Shown: positions 7,272-16,707, counted from the first letter of the stretch. The stretch: 64,000 nucleotides of DNA from Candidatus Avelusimicrobium intestinipullorum (GCA_944324635.1 CALUXC010000006.1:1-64000); one strand, 5' to 3'. Notes: generated from the letters alone by a model not told the origin. Numbers and translations: made by a program.

Positions 7272-8687
7272 CTATTTGCTGTAATGCAGGCAGCAGTTGC
7301 CTAACATGCAGTTGGCACACCCACATACGGGCTGGCGTTCCTTTAAGGAGGCCAGCAATTTGCGGGCGAAGTCGGTCAAGGTCGGGTCGCGCGCGCCCAA
7401 TACCAGCAGAATATCCCCCGGTTTGGCGGCGCCGGCCATCTCGGCCAAGATGCGTTCGCGGCAATCGTCGTAGCTCACGCCCACGCCGCGCGCTTTCAAG
7501 CCTTCATATACGGTCCGACAGGAAACCCCTTGCGGAATGGTCCCGCCCGGGTAATACACTTCCGTCAGCCACAAATGATCTTGCGGCCCGATATGCTTGG
7601 CAAAGCTTTCCACAAATTCCGGAGCCAGCAGTTTAATGGACGTAAACGCATGCGGCTGGTAAAACGCCAACACCCGCTGGCCGCGCAAATGCGCGGCGGC
7701 AATGGTGGCGCCCAATTTGTGGGGGTTATGGGCAAAATCGTCAATCACTTCAATTTTGTCGTAGCTGCCCACGCTGGCAAAGCGGCGGGCAATACCCTGA
7801 AATTTATTTAAGGCTTTGGCGCAGGTTTCCAAATCTACGCCCATCTGCAGCGCGGCGGATACAGCCGCCACGGCATTGGCCACGTTATGCAGGCCCGGCA
7901 CATGCAAACGGAACGGCTGGCCCTGGATAATAAAGTCCGACCCAAAACCGTCCACCTTAATTTCGGTGGGGTGTACGTCCCCCAAGGACAGGCCGAACGT
8001 TTTGGCCTGCGGCGCGATTTGGCGCAGGTTTTCTTCTTCGGCATTGATGATGGCGGTTTTGCAATGGGAAATAAATTCCTTAAAATAGCCTTGCAGGATG
8101 TTGATTTCTTTATGGTCTTTCTGCAAGTTGAGGCACAGCCCCAAGTGGGGGCGGTATTTAACGATAGAACCGTCGCTTTCGTCGGCTTCTATCACCAAAA
8201 TATCGGAATCTCCTTTGTACACATTGCCAAAAACGCCCTGTTCTTTTTGCAAAGACAAAATAGCCGCACCCGTAATGACGGACGGGCTCATGCCGGCAAA
8301 GGCCAAAATATCGTACACCATAGCCGTCGTGGTGCTCTTGCCGCTGGTGCCGGAAACGGCAATCGTGCGGTGGGAGGCCACATGTTTGGCCAACAGTTCC
8401 GAGCGGTGCATGGTGGGAATACCCAGCGCCTTGGCTTTAAGGAGTTCGGGGTTATCTTCTTCTATGGCGGAGGACAAAATCACCAGTTCCGTCCGGTGGT
8501 CCAAGCCGCTTCCGTCCTGCGGGAACAATTTTACCCCCAATTTTTTGAGGTAGTCCCACAAGGCCATATCGGTATATCCTTTGCTGATTAAGCGGTCCGA
8601 ACCGGTCACCTGGTCGCCGCCCATGGCGTGCAGCTGCGCCAGCGCGCTCATGCCCACGCCTCCAATTCCTACGAAGTGAATTTTCAT
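7272..8687 (-). CDS. murC: Mur ligase of the MurC/Mpl family (probable UDP-N-acetylmuramate-alanine ligase)
   Basis: The 471-residue protein opens with the MurC signature HFVGIGGVGMSALAQL (dinucleotide-like fold), followed by the ATP loop GTSGKSTTT (residues 113-121), a central domain and a C-terminal domain with VIDDFAHNPHKL. It would join L-alanine to UDP-MurNAc in the cytoplasm. Several points are atypical: the loop is GTSGKST where MurC and Mpl usually have GTHGKTT, and the C-terminus carries five cysteines in the last 18 residues (C455, C457, C460, C465, C466). It is also the last gene of a dapA-asd-dapB operon rather than part of a division cluster. Its start overlaps the dapB stop (ATGA). 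A peptide-recycling (Mpl-like) role is an alternative. Confidence 0.8.
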   Translation of the reverse strand: MKIHFVGIGGVGMSALAQLHAMGGDQVTGSDRLISKGYTDMALWDYLKKLGVKLFPQDGSGLDHRTELVILSSAIEEDNPELLKAKALGIPTMHRSELLAKHVASHRTIAVSGTSGKSTTTAMVYDILAFAGMSPSVITGAAILSLQKEQGVFGNVYKGDSDILVIEADESDGSIVKYRPHLGLCLNLQKDHKEINILQGYFKEFISHCKTAIINAEEENLRQIAPQAKTFGLSLGDVHPTEIKVDGFGSDFIIQGQPFRLHVPGLHNVANAVAAVSAALQMGVDLETCAKALNKFQGIARRFASVGSYDKIEVIDDFAHNPHKLGATIAAAHLRGQRVLAFYQPHAFTSIKLLAPEFVESFAKHIGPQDHLWLTEVYYPGGTIPQGVSCRTVYEGLKARGVGVSYDDCRERILAEMAGAAKPGDILLVLGARDPTLTDFARKLLASLKERQPVCGCANCMLGNCCLHYSK

Positions 8688-9358
8688 TTTTTCTTTTCCT
8701 TCAACTTAAATTTTGCGTAGTCCGACATGGTGTAAAAACCGCTTTCGCATTTCATCAGCCACAAGGCAATTTGCACAGCCGAGTCGGCAAACAAATCGCG
8801 GTTTTTGGCCTCATGCGAAAGGGTGATTTCATCAAAGGGAGAAGCAAACGTCGCGGTGTGGGTGCCCACCACCTCGCCGGTGCGCTCATAGGTTACTTTA
8901 TCGTAAGCCAAGTCCATCACGTCCGCCAATTTTTTGGCGGTGCCGCTGGGAGCGTCTTTTTTGTGCACATGGTGAATTTCGTGCAGCTTAAACTCGTACC
9001 CGGCGTACATTTTAGCCGCCTGGCGGACAAGTTCCGTAAAAAAATACACGCTCAAGCTGACGTTGGGCGCGTAAAAAACGGGGATTTTTTCCTCTTCCTG
9101 CATTTGGAACAGAAAGGTTTCGGGCAGGTTGGTGGTACCGGTCAAAAACGGGCGGCGGTGTTTGCGGGCCATGGCAAAAGCTTCCTGCGCCCCCTGCGGG
9201 GAGGAAAAATCAATCACCACGTCAAAATCCCCCAACACGGGCTGTCCGCTCTCGCGTTTAACGGCTACTTCCAACCCCAGCTCGGGGCGGGATTCAATAA
9301 TGCGGGCAATGGCTTTGCCCATTTTACCTTCGGCCCCGTTGATAAACACTTTTTTCAT
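8684..9358 (-). CDS. dapB: 4-hydroxy-tetrahydrodipicolinate reductase
   Basis: The 224-residue enzyme reduces the DapA product in the diaminopimelate/lysine pathway. Residues 5-16 form the NAD(P) loop (FINGAEGKMGKA), TGTTN is at 73-77, and the catalytic/substrate signature EIHHVHKKDAPSGT is at 127-140. It is shorter than the E. coli enzyme (273), closer to compact forms, but keeps all motifs. It overlaps asd upstream and the Mur ligase downstream by 4 nt each (ATGA), so translation of the three genes is coupled. Confidence 0.95.
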   Translation of the reverse strand: MKKVFINGAEGKMGKAIARIIESRPELGLEVAVKRESGQPVLGDFDVVIDFSSPQGAQEAFAMARKHRRPFLTGTTNLPETFLFQMQEEEKIPVFYAPNVSLSVYFFTELVRQAAKMYAGYEFKLHEIHHVHKKDAPSGTAKKLADVMDLAYDKVTYERTGEVVGTHTATFASPFDEITLSHEAKNRDLFADSAVQIALWLMKCESGFYTMSDYAKFKLKEKKK

Positions 9359-10233
9359 ACAAACCGCTCCAACAACAGTTCCACAATCTGCCGTCCGTTC
9401 ATCGCGGCGCCTTTGAGCAGGTTGTCAAACGTTACGAAATAATGAATGATGTTCGGTTCTTCCACGTCTTTGCGCAGGCGGCAGATGAACGTGGTTTCCA
9501 AGCCGCTGGCTTCCTTGGGGGTTATCACTTTTTCGCTGTACACCAAGTTGGGAAACGCGTTCCACAACGCTTTGACTTGGTCCAAATCAAAATTTTCTTT
9601 GGCTTTAATCGTCACCCCCAGCGAGTGGGAATTTTCCACCGCTACGCGCACCGTATGGCAATAGACTTTAATGTCGGGCATTTCCATAATTTTGCGCGTT
9701 TCATACAAACCTTTGAGTTCTTCGCTGGTGTGCCCGTTAGGCTGAATGGAGCCAATTAACGGCACGCAGTTGTTTTCGTAATAAGAACCGGGGGTATGAA
9801 AATCGTCCAGCAGTTTTTTGCCCCCGCCGCTGATGGCCTGATAGGAGCAGAAGAAAGCTTCCGTTATGTGGTAGTGTTTCACCAGCGGGGCTAAGCTCAT
9901 CACAAGCCCGGTGGTGGTGCAGTTGGGACTGGCGATAAGCGGAGTGTCTTTGGTGATGGCGTGCGGGTTAATCTCGGGGATTACCAGCGGCACGCCGGGC
10001 GTCATGCGAAACTCGGAAGACATATCCACCGTAAATTTGACGCGGTCCTTAATCTTAGGCGCCAATTCGGCACTGACGGGGTTATCCGTACACAGCACCG
10101 CAATATCCAGCGGCGTAATTTCGTCGTTTCTTCCAAAAGTTTTAATTTCAAACGGAAGGTTGATTTTTTTCAGTTCGGACAGCATATTCTGCCCCACCAT
10201 TCCGTTAATTCCGATAATTCCTACGGTTTTCAT
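9355..10233 (-). CDS. asd: Aspartate-semialdehyde dehydrogenase
   Basis: The 292-residue enzyme makes aspartate semialdehyde, the branch-point precursor for diaminopimelate, threonine and methionine. The N-terminal NADP loop is GIIGINGMVGQNML. The nucleophile is C105 in ASPNCTTTGL, the loop QAISGGGKKLLDD follows, and VENSHSLG holds the catalytic histidine. The C-terminal DNLLKGAAMNGRQIVE segment is family-typical. It is about 40 residues shorter than most Asd proteins. It sits 9 bp after dapA and overlaps dapB. Confidence 0.93.
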   Translation of the reverse strand: MKTVGIIGINGMVGQNMLSELKKINLPFEIKTFGRNDEITPLDIAVLCTDNPVSAELAPKIKDRVKFTVDMSSEFRMTPGVPLVIPEINPHAITKDTPLIASPNCTTTGLVMSLAPLVKHYHITEAFFCSYQAISGGGKKLLDDFHTPGSYYENNCVPLIGSIQPNGHTSEELKGLYETRKIMEMPDIKVYCHTVRVAVENSHSLGVTIKAKENFDLDQVKALWNAFPNLVYSEKVITPKEASGLETTFICRLRKDVEEPNIIHYFVTFDNLLKGAAMNGRQIVELLLERFV

Positions 10234-10242
10234 GACAGCTCC

Positions 10243-11130
10243 TTAATGAATAAAAAGTGTTTTGTCGGCCGTTTGCAGCAAACGGTCAATTTTTTGTTTA
10301 TTCTCGGCGGAAATTTCACCCAGCGGCAAGCGCACATGCTGCGAGCCAAAGCCGATTTTTTCCAACATGTACTTCGCGCAGGTAGGGTTCGTTTCCAAGT
10401 AGCACGCTTTAATAAGCGGGTACAGTTTGGCAAACAGTTCAAACGACTGTTTCGTCTGGCCCTGTATAAACAATTTATAAATTTGCACAAACGCAGGGGC
10501 AAACACGTTGGCCGCGGCGCTGATAATGCCCGATGCATTAATGGCCAAATACTGCGGGAACAAATCGTCGTTTCCGCAAATATAATCCAACCGATAAGCG
10601 TATTTGACGGCGGTATCCGTCACGTGGGCCATGTCGTAGTCGGATTCTTTTATCCCGGCAATTTGCGGCACTTCTTCCAGCAGGCGTTCCAACACCGAAG
10701 CCGGCACTTTTAAGCCCGTGCGGCCCGGAATGTGGTACATCACCACCGGTTTACCCAGTGCGGCCACGCGCTTGTAGTGTTCCACCAAGCCATTCGGGTT
10801 GGGTTTATTGTAATAAGGCGTTACCACCAGCACGCCGTCGGGATTAAAGGCCAGCGCGGCGCGGGTGTTTTCTACGGTAGAAGCGGTATCGTTGGTGCCG
10901 GTGCCGATAATCACTTTGGCCCGGTGCTGGATTTTGCCCATGCAAAACTGCAGCACTTCGCTTTTTTCCGCGGCGGACAAGGTGGCCGCCTCCGCGGTAG
11001 TTCCCAGCAGAACAAGTCCGTCCACCCCGGCATTTAGCTGAGCCTGCAGCAAGCGGCCCAGTGCATCGTAATCCACGCCGCCGTCTGCATGCATCGGCGT
11101 GGCCAAAGCGGTATATACTCCCTTAAACAT
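10243..11130 (-). CDS. dapA: 4-hydroxy-tetrahydrodipicolinate synthase
   Basis: The 295-residue TIM-barrel aldolase condenses pyruvate with aspartate semialdehyde. The Schiff-base lysine is K161 in IAGIKESDYD, and Y132 in MYHIPGRTG belongs to the proton-relay triad. I placed the start at the ATG at 11130 because GGGGAGG lies 7 nt upstream and the family begins here (FKGVYTALATP). A longer in-frame reading to 11205 would add 25 unconserved residues. It is the first gene of dapA-asd-dapB-murC, divergent from sppA. Confidence 0.95.
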   Translation of the reverse strand: MFKGVYTALATPMHADGGVDYDALGRLLQAQLNAGVDGLVLLGTTAEAATLSAAEKSEVLQFCMGKIQHRAKVIIGTGTNDTASTVENTRAALAFNPDGVLVVTPYYNKPNPNGLVEHYKRVAALGKPVVMYHIPGRTGLKVPASVLERLLEEVPQIAGIKESDYDMAHVTDTAVKYAYRLDYICGNDDLFPQYLAINASGIISAAANVFAPAFVQIYKLFIQGQTKQSFELFAKLYPLIKACYLETNPTCAKYMLEKIGFGSQHVRLPLGEISAENKQKIDRLLQTADKTLFIH

Positions 11131-11241
11131 ATATATCCTCCCCCAAACATATTCTCGGCTATTCGCGCGGGGCGAGGCCGGGGCTTCCCGCCGCGTCGTA
11201 CGCACCAGCGGGAACAGCTCTTATTTTAGCAATTTAATTTG

Positions 11242-11247
11242 TATAAT
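11242..11247 (+). promoter_or_regulatory. -10 element upstream of sppA
   Basis: A perfect TATAAT lies 34 bp before the sppA ATG, with no convincing -35. The 150-bp region between dapA and sppA must also hold the divergent dapA promoter, which I cannot place with confidence. Confidence 0.45.
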
Positions 11248-11280
11248 TAAGTAACAATTTTGAACACGAGGAACCTTTCT

Positions 11281-12405
11281 ATGCCAGAAAACGAAAAAGA
11301 CGGCCTCCCGGCCGACACTAACACCAGCCTCCCCAAAGAACAATGGGAGCAAAAATTACTGGAAAATGAAAAAACCGCTTTGCTTACGGCAGAGGGCAAA
11401 AAAGACGAATCCAAAAAATCTTTCAAACGCCCTTCGGCCAATCATTTTTGGGCGTTTTTGCTGCTTCTTACGTTTGGCATTTCGGCCGTGTGCGGGGTAT
11501 ATTTAACGGTCAAACCGGTGGCCAAGTGCGAACCGTCCAAAACGGAAGGGAAAGACGACACCAAAGATATTGCCTCCTCCTTGCGGACCGATAAAAAAGG
11601 CGAAATCGCCTGGATTAAAATCCGCGGCGTCATCGCACAGGACAACAGCAACTCTCCTTTCGCGCGGCCTTCGGGCGCGTCCGCCATTGCCAAAAAAATC
11701 CGCGAAGCGGGCGAAGATAAAAAAGTAAAAGCCATCGTGCTGGACATCAACTCCCCCGGCGGCACCGTAGCTTCCGTGCAAAACATTTATAGCGAAATTC
11801 AGCGCGCCAAGAAAAACAAAAAAATAGTGGCACTCTTCCGCGACGTGGCGGCCAGCGGCGGTTTTTATGTAGCCATGGCGGCGGACAAAATCGTAGCCGA
11901 ACCCGGCACCATCACCGGTTCGGTGGGCGTGATTATGCAAACGGGCAACGTGGAAGGCTTGTTTGAAAAACTCGGCGTCAAAGTAACGCCCATCACCTCG
12001 GGAAAATACAAAGACATGGGCTCCGCTTTCCGCCCCATGTCCGACGCGGAAAAAGCCATTCTGCAAGACATGGTGGACGATACCTACGGCCAATTCCTGG
12101 CTGCGGTAAAAGCCGGCCGTCCCAACGTAAAACCCGAAGACATGACCGAATATACCGACGGGCGCATTTTCACGGGCCAACGCGCCTACAACTTGGGCTT
12201 TATTGACAAATTGGGCGGTGAAGAAGAAGCCCTGCAGCTGGCTGGCGAACTGGCGGGCGTAAAAAATCCCAAAATTATTGAACAACGCTCGGACAGCCTG
12301 CGCGAATTAATTTTCTCGTTTGGCACGTCTATGGAAAACCAGACGTTGGCCAAACAGCTTCAGTCCATCGCCACTCCCAGCGTATCGTATCTGTGGGTGC
12401 ATTAA
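11281..12405 (+). CDS. sppA: Signal peptide peptidase SppA (36-kDa type)
   Basis: The 374-residue inner-membrane serine protease degrades cleaved signal peptides. A charged cytoplasmic N-terminus of about 53 residues precedes one TM helix (about 54-78), and the ClpP/crotonase-like domain follows. The nucleophile is S192 in VAASGGFYVAM and the general base is K242 in TSGKYKDMG, the Ser-Lys dyad of the short SppA class; DINSPGG is at 155-161. The ATG at 11281 has GAGGA 9 nt upstream. A TTG 21 bp earlier is in frame but lacks a ribosome site. Confidence 0.93.
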   Translation: MPENEKDGLPADTNTSLPKEQWEQKLLENEKTALLTAEGKKDESKKSFKRPSANHFWAFLLLLTFGISAVCGVYLTVKPVAKCEPSKTEGKDDTKDIASSLRTDKKGEIAWIKIRGVIAQDNSNSPFARPSGASAIAKKIREAGEDKKVKAIVLDINSPGGTVASVQNIYSEIQRAKKNKKIVALFRDVAASGGFYVAMAADKIVAEPGTITGSVGVIMQTGNVEGLFEKLGVKVTPITSGKYKDMGSAFRPMSDAEKAILQDMVDDTYGQFLAAVKAGRPNVKPEDMTEYTDGRIFTGQRAYNLGFIDKLGGEEEALQLAGELAGVKNPKIIEQRSDSLRELIFSFGTSMENQTLAKQLQSIATPSVSYLWVH

Positions 12406-12414
12406 GGAGCGTGT

Positions 12415-12978
12415 ATGAATTGGCTCAAAGCTTATTTTAGCTACGTGGACGACCCGACCAAAACCCTGCAAACCGTTTTGGAACAGCGTTCCTTCCCGCG
12501 TGCCTGCGGCGGCTATTTGGCCGCGGCGCTGGGGTGGGTGTTGTTTTTCAACATTGGCGACGGACTGTCCGTCCCCGCTTTTTTGGGCAAACTGTTTTTG
12601 GTGTTTGCGGCGGAAGTAACGGCAGGCTATTTTATCGCCGCGGTGTGCGGGCTGTTTTTGGATTTTTCCAAAGTAAAATCTTCCCCCGCGGAATTGTTTA
12701 GCTTGGTCGGTTCGGCCGGTTTTATTAACGGCCTGCTCATTGCGTTTGCCCTGCTTTCGGCCGCGTGGCCTTCGGCCCGGCTGGGGCTGCTGGCACCGCT
12801 TGCCATACTCACGGTGCTGGGCCTCAAAACGGGCTATTTAACGCGCGGGTTAATGCGTGTGTATCAAATCCCTGCCGGCAAAGCACTGGGGGCCTGGCTG
12901 TTTGGCCTGGTGCCCGTGGCGGCAGCCGGATTATTGGGGTTCATCTTTTTAGTGTGGGGCACCATGCTGCTTTTTTAA
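12415..12978 (+). CDS. Polytopic membrane protein, possibly YIP1-like
   Basis: The 187-residue protein is very hydrophobic, with about five TM helices (about 30-50, 57-78, 95-118, 122-140 and 158-185). A cytoplasmic N-terminus containing SYVDDPTKTLQ resembles the lead-in of bacterial Yip1-domain proteins. It starts 9 bp after the sppA stop with GGAG upstream, so the two are probably co-transcribed. There are no catalytic motifs, the function is unknown, and the YIP1 assignment is only by general pattern. Confidence 0.7.
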   Translation: MNWLKAYFSYVDDPTKTLQTVLEQRSFPRACGGYLAAALGWVLFFNIGDGLSVPAFLGKLFLVFAAEVTAGYFIAAVCGLFLDFSKVKSSPAELFSLVGSAGFINGLLIAFALLSAAWPSARLGLLAPLAILTVLGLKTGYLTRGLMRVYQIPAGKALGAWLFGLVPVAAAGLLGFIFLVWGTMLLF

Positions 12979-12998
12979 CCGATTGAACGCCGACAAAA

Positions 12999-13024
12999 AA
13001 CCCCGCCATCAGGCGGGGTTTTTT
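12999..13024. terminator. Bidirectional terminator between 12978 and murD
   Basis: AACCCCGCC-ATCA-GGCGGGGTT is a 9-bp stem flanked by A-run and T-run, and serves the convergent genes on both strands. Confidence 0.85.
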
Positions 13025-13039
13025 ATGGAATGGCAAAGG

Positions 13040-14434
13040 TTATTTGTCTCCGTCCATGCGCTCCTTAAAAATCCGCGCCGTAACCAGCCGCTTAAACACT
13101 TTGCCGCGGTGTTCAAAATCCTTAAACTGGTCAAAGCTGGAACACGCCGGGGAAAGAAGCACAATATCCCCTCTTTTGGCTCCGGCCATGGCGGTTTCCA
13201 CGGCTTTTTCCAAGGTGCCGCAGCGCATAAGGGGCACGGCTCCGTGCAGCTCTCTTTCTATTTTATCCATGGACTCGCCAATCGTCAGCACATGTTTGCA
13301 GTAGTCTTTCAAATACGGGATTAGCACCTCGTAAGAAGCGCCTTTGTCTCTCCCGCCCAAAATCAACCACAGATTGCCGTTCTTTTCAAAGCTTTTTAAG
13401 GCCGTAATGGTGGAATCCAAATTGGTGGCTTTGGAATCGTTCACATACGTCACCCCATGGTGATAGGCAAACTGTTCAATGCGGTGTTCCATGGCTTCAA
13501 AGCGGTCAAATACGCATTGCACCGTTTGCGCCGGCACACCGGCGGCTAACGCCATAAGGGCGGCGGCCATGGCATTTTCCACGTTATGAATGCCTTTCAA
13601 GTGCGGCGGGCGGATTTGGTGCCCTTCGCTAAAAATCAGTTCGTCTCCGTCAAAGAAAACGTCCGTCTTAAGCAAATGCTTAGGCTGAGTGGAAAAAGCC
13701 AATACTTCGCTTTTGGCTTTTTCAACCAACTGGGCACACACGGTATCGGCTCCGTTTACCACCAGCACATCATTTTCGCGCTGATTGCGAAAGATTTTGG
13801 ATTTGGCTTTGATATAGCCTTTCATGCCGCCGTGATGGTCCAGATGGTCCGGCGTCACGTTCAAAATACAGGCAAAATGCGGGCGGAAATAGGTGCTGTC
13901 TTCCAGTTGATAGCTGGACACTTCTATCACCAAATCGTCCCCCGCGCACACCTGCGAAGCGCACAGCGAAACGGGGCTTCCGATATTGCCGCAAATATGC
14001 ACGCGGCGCCCTTTGTTTTCGCGGGCGGCGTGCTCTTTCAAAATTTCTCCCAATAAAGCCGTCGTGGTGGTTTTGCCGTTTGTTCCCGTCACGGCAAACA
14101 CGCGCACCCCTTTGGGCATAAAAGCCAAGGCCGTTTCCAACTCGCTGTAAACGGGTATTTTTCTTTTTTTGGCTTCCAGCAACACGGGATTTTTGGGGAA
14201 TATGCCGGGGCTTTTGATCCAAAACCCACAGTCAAACACGCGCGAAGAATGCCCGCCCGTTTCCACGGACACGTTCGCCGGCAGGCGGAAAGAATCCGCA
14301 TGGGCGATATTGGCCTCTTCGCTAATTAATACTTCAAAACCGTTCTCGGCTAGCAGCGCCGCGGCCGCACGGCCGCTTTTGCCCAGGCCCAACACACAGG
14401 CTTTTTGCCCTTGTACTTTGTCTTTCTTAAACAT
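13040..14434 (-). CDS. murD: UDP-N-acetylmuramoyl-L-alanine--D-glutamate ligase
   Basis: The 464-residue cytoplasmic ligase adds D-glutamate to UDP-MurNAc-L-Ala. Motifs in order are the N-terminal VLGLGKSGRAAA, the ATP loop GTNGKTTTT, NVTPDHLDHHGG, the family signature YVNDSKATNLDST and LILGGRDKGASYE. I set the start at the ATG at 14434, which overlaps the murE stop by 8 nt and is preceded by AGAGAA. A longer frame to 14476 would lie inside murE. It is paired with murE only; murF, mraY and murG are not in this window. Confidence 0.95.
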   Translation of the reverse strand: MFKKDKVQGQKACVLGLGKSGRAAAALLAENGFEVLISEEANIAHADSFRLPANVSVETGGHSSRVFDCGFWIKSPGIFPKNPVLLEAKKRKIPVYSELETALAFMPKGVRVFAVTGTNGKTTTTALLGEILKEHAARENKGRRVHICGNIGSPVSLCASQVCAGDDLVIEVSSYQLEDSTYFRPHFACILNVTPDHLDHHGGMKGYIKAKSKIFRNQRENDVLVVNGADTVCAQLVEKAKSEVLAFSTQPKHLLKTDVFFDGDELIFSEGHQIRPPHLKGIHNVENAMAAALMALAAGVPAQTVQCVFDRFEAMEHRIEQFAYHHGVTYVNDSKATNLDSTITALKSFEKNGNLWLILGGRDKGASYEVLIPYLKDYCKHVLTIGESMDKIERELHGAVPLMRCGTLEKAVETAMAGAKRGDIVLLSPACSSFDQFKDFEHRGKVFKRLVTARIFKERMDGDK

Positions 14435-15890
14435 TTTTATTCTCTTTGCGCAGAAAAGCGCGAATGGTTTGCGCATCCGAAAAATGACGTTTTTCCGCGC
14501 CGATTAGCTGATAGTCTTCGTGCCCCTTCCCGGCTATGAGCACAATGTCCCCCGGGCGCGCCTGCGCCAAGGCGCGGCAAATGGCTTCGCCCCGGTCCGG
14601 CACGATTTGATAATTGGTAAATCCTTTCATGCCTTGCAAAATATCGTTAAAAATTTGTTGCGGGTCTTCCCGGCGCGGGTTATCATTTGTCAAAAACACA
14701 TAATCCGCATGCGAGCAAGCGGTCTTCCCCATCAGTGGGCGCTTGGTGCGGTCACGTTCGCCGCCGCAGCCAAACACTACAAACAAACGCCCTTTTTTGA
14801 AAGGAGCAAGCGTGTCAAACGCGCGCCGCAGGGATTCGTCCGTATACGCAAAATCCACAAATACGGAAAAATCTTGTCCCGCTTCTATGCGCTCCATACG
14901 TCCCGGCACGCCGGTCAGCGCGCTTAATCCCGCGGCGATATGTTTTTCGTCCACGCCGTTCACCCAGGCCGCCGCGCAGGCGCCCAACGCGTTATACACG
15001 TTATGGCGGCCCAACAAGCGTATATGCATGGGCGTACCGTTTACGCGGAAGTATGTGCCTTCCAGCGTTTCGCGGATATCGGAAGCGTAAAAATCGGCAT
15101 TTTTGTTTTCCAGCCCAAACGTTACGGTTTTTACACGCCCCGCCAACAGATCCAGCAAGCGTTGGCCGTAGGGGTCGTCTAGATTAATTACCGCCACACG
15201 GTTAGGCTTGGGGTTTTGCGGGTCGGCCAGATTTTCAAACAATTTCTGCTTGGCCTTAAAATAGTTTTCAAACGTTACATGGAAATCCAAATGGTCCCGC
15301 TGCAAATTGGTAAACACCGCCGTATCGTACCAGATGTGCCGCACGCGCTGCAATTCCAACGCATGGGAAGATACTTCCATCACCACGCTGTCACAATGGC
15401 GCGCTTTCATCTGAGCCAGCAAATCAAACAACACCAAAGCGGCCGGCGTAGTGTTGGGGGCCTGGCAGACCACCTCTCCGTCAATGCGGTAGTTAATTGT
15501 GCCCAACGCGCCCACTTTATGCCCCGCCGCGGCCAATACCGACTCCAACAAATAGGCAATAGATGTTTTCCCTTTCGTGCCGGTAATGCCAATCATATTG
15601 AGGCTGTCGGACGGGCGGCCGTAAAATTCATACGCGGCATCTGCCATATCGCGGTCAATATCGTCCGATTGATAATACGGCACCGGGCAAGGTTTCGCCG
15701 GCGCAAAGGCCGACACCACCATCACCGCCCCGCGGGACACGGCATCATCTATAAACAAATTGCCGTCCACATTGGCGCCTTTAAGCGCAAAAAAAACGGT
15801 TCCGGGCCGCACATCTTGCGAGCGGAACGTAACAGCCTTTACGGTTAGCCCGTGCTGGCGGGCTTTTTCCAATACAATACTGGTGGGCAT
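14427..15890 (-). CDS. murE: UDP-MurNAc-L-Ala-D-Glu:meso-diaminopimelate ligase
   Basis: The 487-residue ligase adds the third stem-peptide residue. The ATP loop is GTKGKTS (104-110), the central domain has the VMEVSSHALELQRV motif, and DNPR (403-406) is the determinant of meso-diaminopimelate over lysine. That agrees with the dapA-asd-dapB operon 3 kb away and with a diderm wall. A C-terminal GKGHEDYQ motif is present. It is the first gene of murE-murD and diverges from the hydrolase at 15943. Confidence 0.95.
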   Translation of the reverse strand: MPTSIVLEKARQHGLTVKAVTFRSQDVRPGTVFFALKGANVDGNLFIDDAVSRGAVMVVSAFAPAKPCPVPYYQSDDIDRDMADAAYEFYGRPSDSLNMIGITGTKGKTSIAYLLESVLAAAGHKVGALGTINYRIDGEVVCQAPNTTPAALVLFDLLAQMKARHCDSVVMEVSSHALELQRVRHIWYDTAVFTNLQRDHLDFHVTFENYFKAKQKLFENLADPQNPKPNRVAVINLDDPYGQRLLDLLAGRVKTVTFGLENKNADFYASDIRETLEGTYFRVNGTPMHIRLLGRHNVYNALGACAAAWVNGVDEKHIAAGLSALTGVPGRMERIEAGQDFSVFVDFAYTDESLRRAFDTLAPFKKGRLFVVFGCGGERDRTKRPLMGKTACSHADYVFLTNDNPRREDPQQIFNDILQGMKGFTNYQIVPDRGEAICRALAQARPGDIVLIAGKGHEDYQLIGAEKRHFSDAQTIRAFLRKENKNV

Positions 15891-15942
15891 AGGAATATGG
15901 TATCAAATTGATAGAATGTAGGAAACGGGAAAAAGAATTTTT

Positions 15943-16707
15943 ATGAAAAACCTTCGCTATTACGGCAAATCCCCCTATACGCTGGCCCTGGTGCACGGCG
16001 GGCCGGGCGCCAAAGGAAGCCTGGCCGGAGCCGCACGGGAACTGGGCCGTTTTCGTGGGGTGCTGGAACCCATTCAAACCCAAACGGATATCCCCTCCCT
16101 GGTGCAAGAACTGCATGAGCAGCTCTCCCTGGGGCAACCCCCGCTCACGCTGGCAGGCCATTCGTGGGGGGCCTGGCTGGCGCTTATTTACGCGGCCTAT
16201 TTTGGGGACCGCGTACGCCACTTGGTATTAATTTCCTGCCCGCCTCTAACGGAAGAATTTACCTCGCTTATTTTGAAAAACCGTCTTGCCCGACTCTCTT
16301 CGCAAGAAGCGCAAGACTACCTCCAAGCCGAGCAAACCCTCGCCACGCGGCCCGATCCCGCCGCTTTTGAAACCCTGCAACGCTTAACCCAGCAAACGGA
16401 TTTTGTAAAACCTTGCCCTTATGACGACTCCGCCCTGGACCCGGACCCCGCCCAATATCAAGCCGTCTGGCCACAAGCCGCGCAGCTGCGCGCAAGCGGT
16501 AAACTGTTGCAATTTCTCAAGCGGATTTCCTGCCCGGTAAGCGTTGTACACGGCAACCAAGACCCGCACCCGTTAAGCGGCGTATTGACACCTTTGGCTC
16601 AAGCGGGGATAACGCCGCAGGTACTGGAGCTGGCCCAATGCGGGCATTCCCCTTTTGCGGAGCAGTTTGCGCGGGACGAATTTTATCGTTTTTTACTTCA
16701 GGCGTGA
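15943..16707 (+). CDS. Alpha/beta-hydrolase
   Basis: The 254-residue protein shows the alpha/beta-hydrolase pattern: an oxyanion-type HGGPG near residue 19, the nucleophile elbow GHSWG (Ser near residue 75), a helical lid region and the catalytic histidine in QCGHSPFAEQF near the end. HGGPG plus GHSWGA recalls proline iminopeptidases and related esterases, but substrate cannot be assigned. No signal peptide is seen. The stop meets the stop of the convergent pentapeptide-repeat gene with no gap. A TAGAAT -10-like element precedes it by about 25 bp. Confidence 0.85.
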   Translation: MKNLRYYGKSPYTLALVHGGPGAKGSLAGAARELGRFRGVLEPIQTQTDIPSLVQELHEQLSLGQPPLTLAGHSWGAWLALIYAAYFGDRVRHLVLISCPPLTEEFTSLILKNRLARLSSQEAQDYLQAEQTLATRPDPAAFETLQRLTQQTDFVKPCPYDDSALDPDPAQYQAVWPQAAQLRASGKLLQFLKRISCPVSVVHGNQDPHPLSGVLTPLAQAGITPQVLELAQCGHSPFAEQFARDEFYRFLLQA

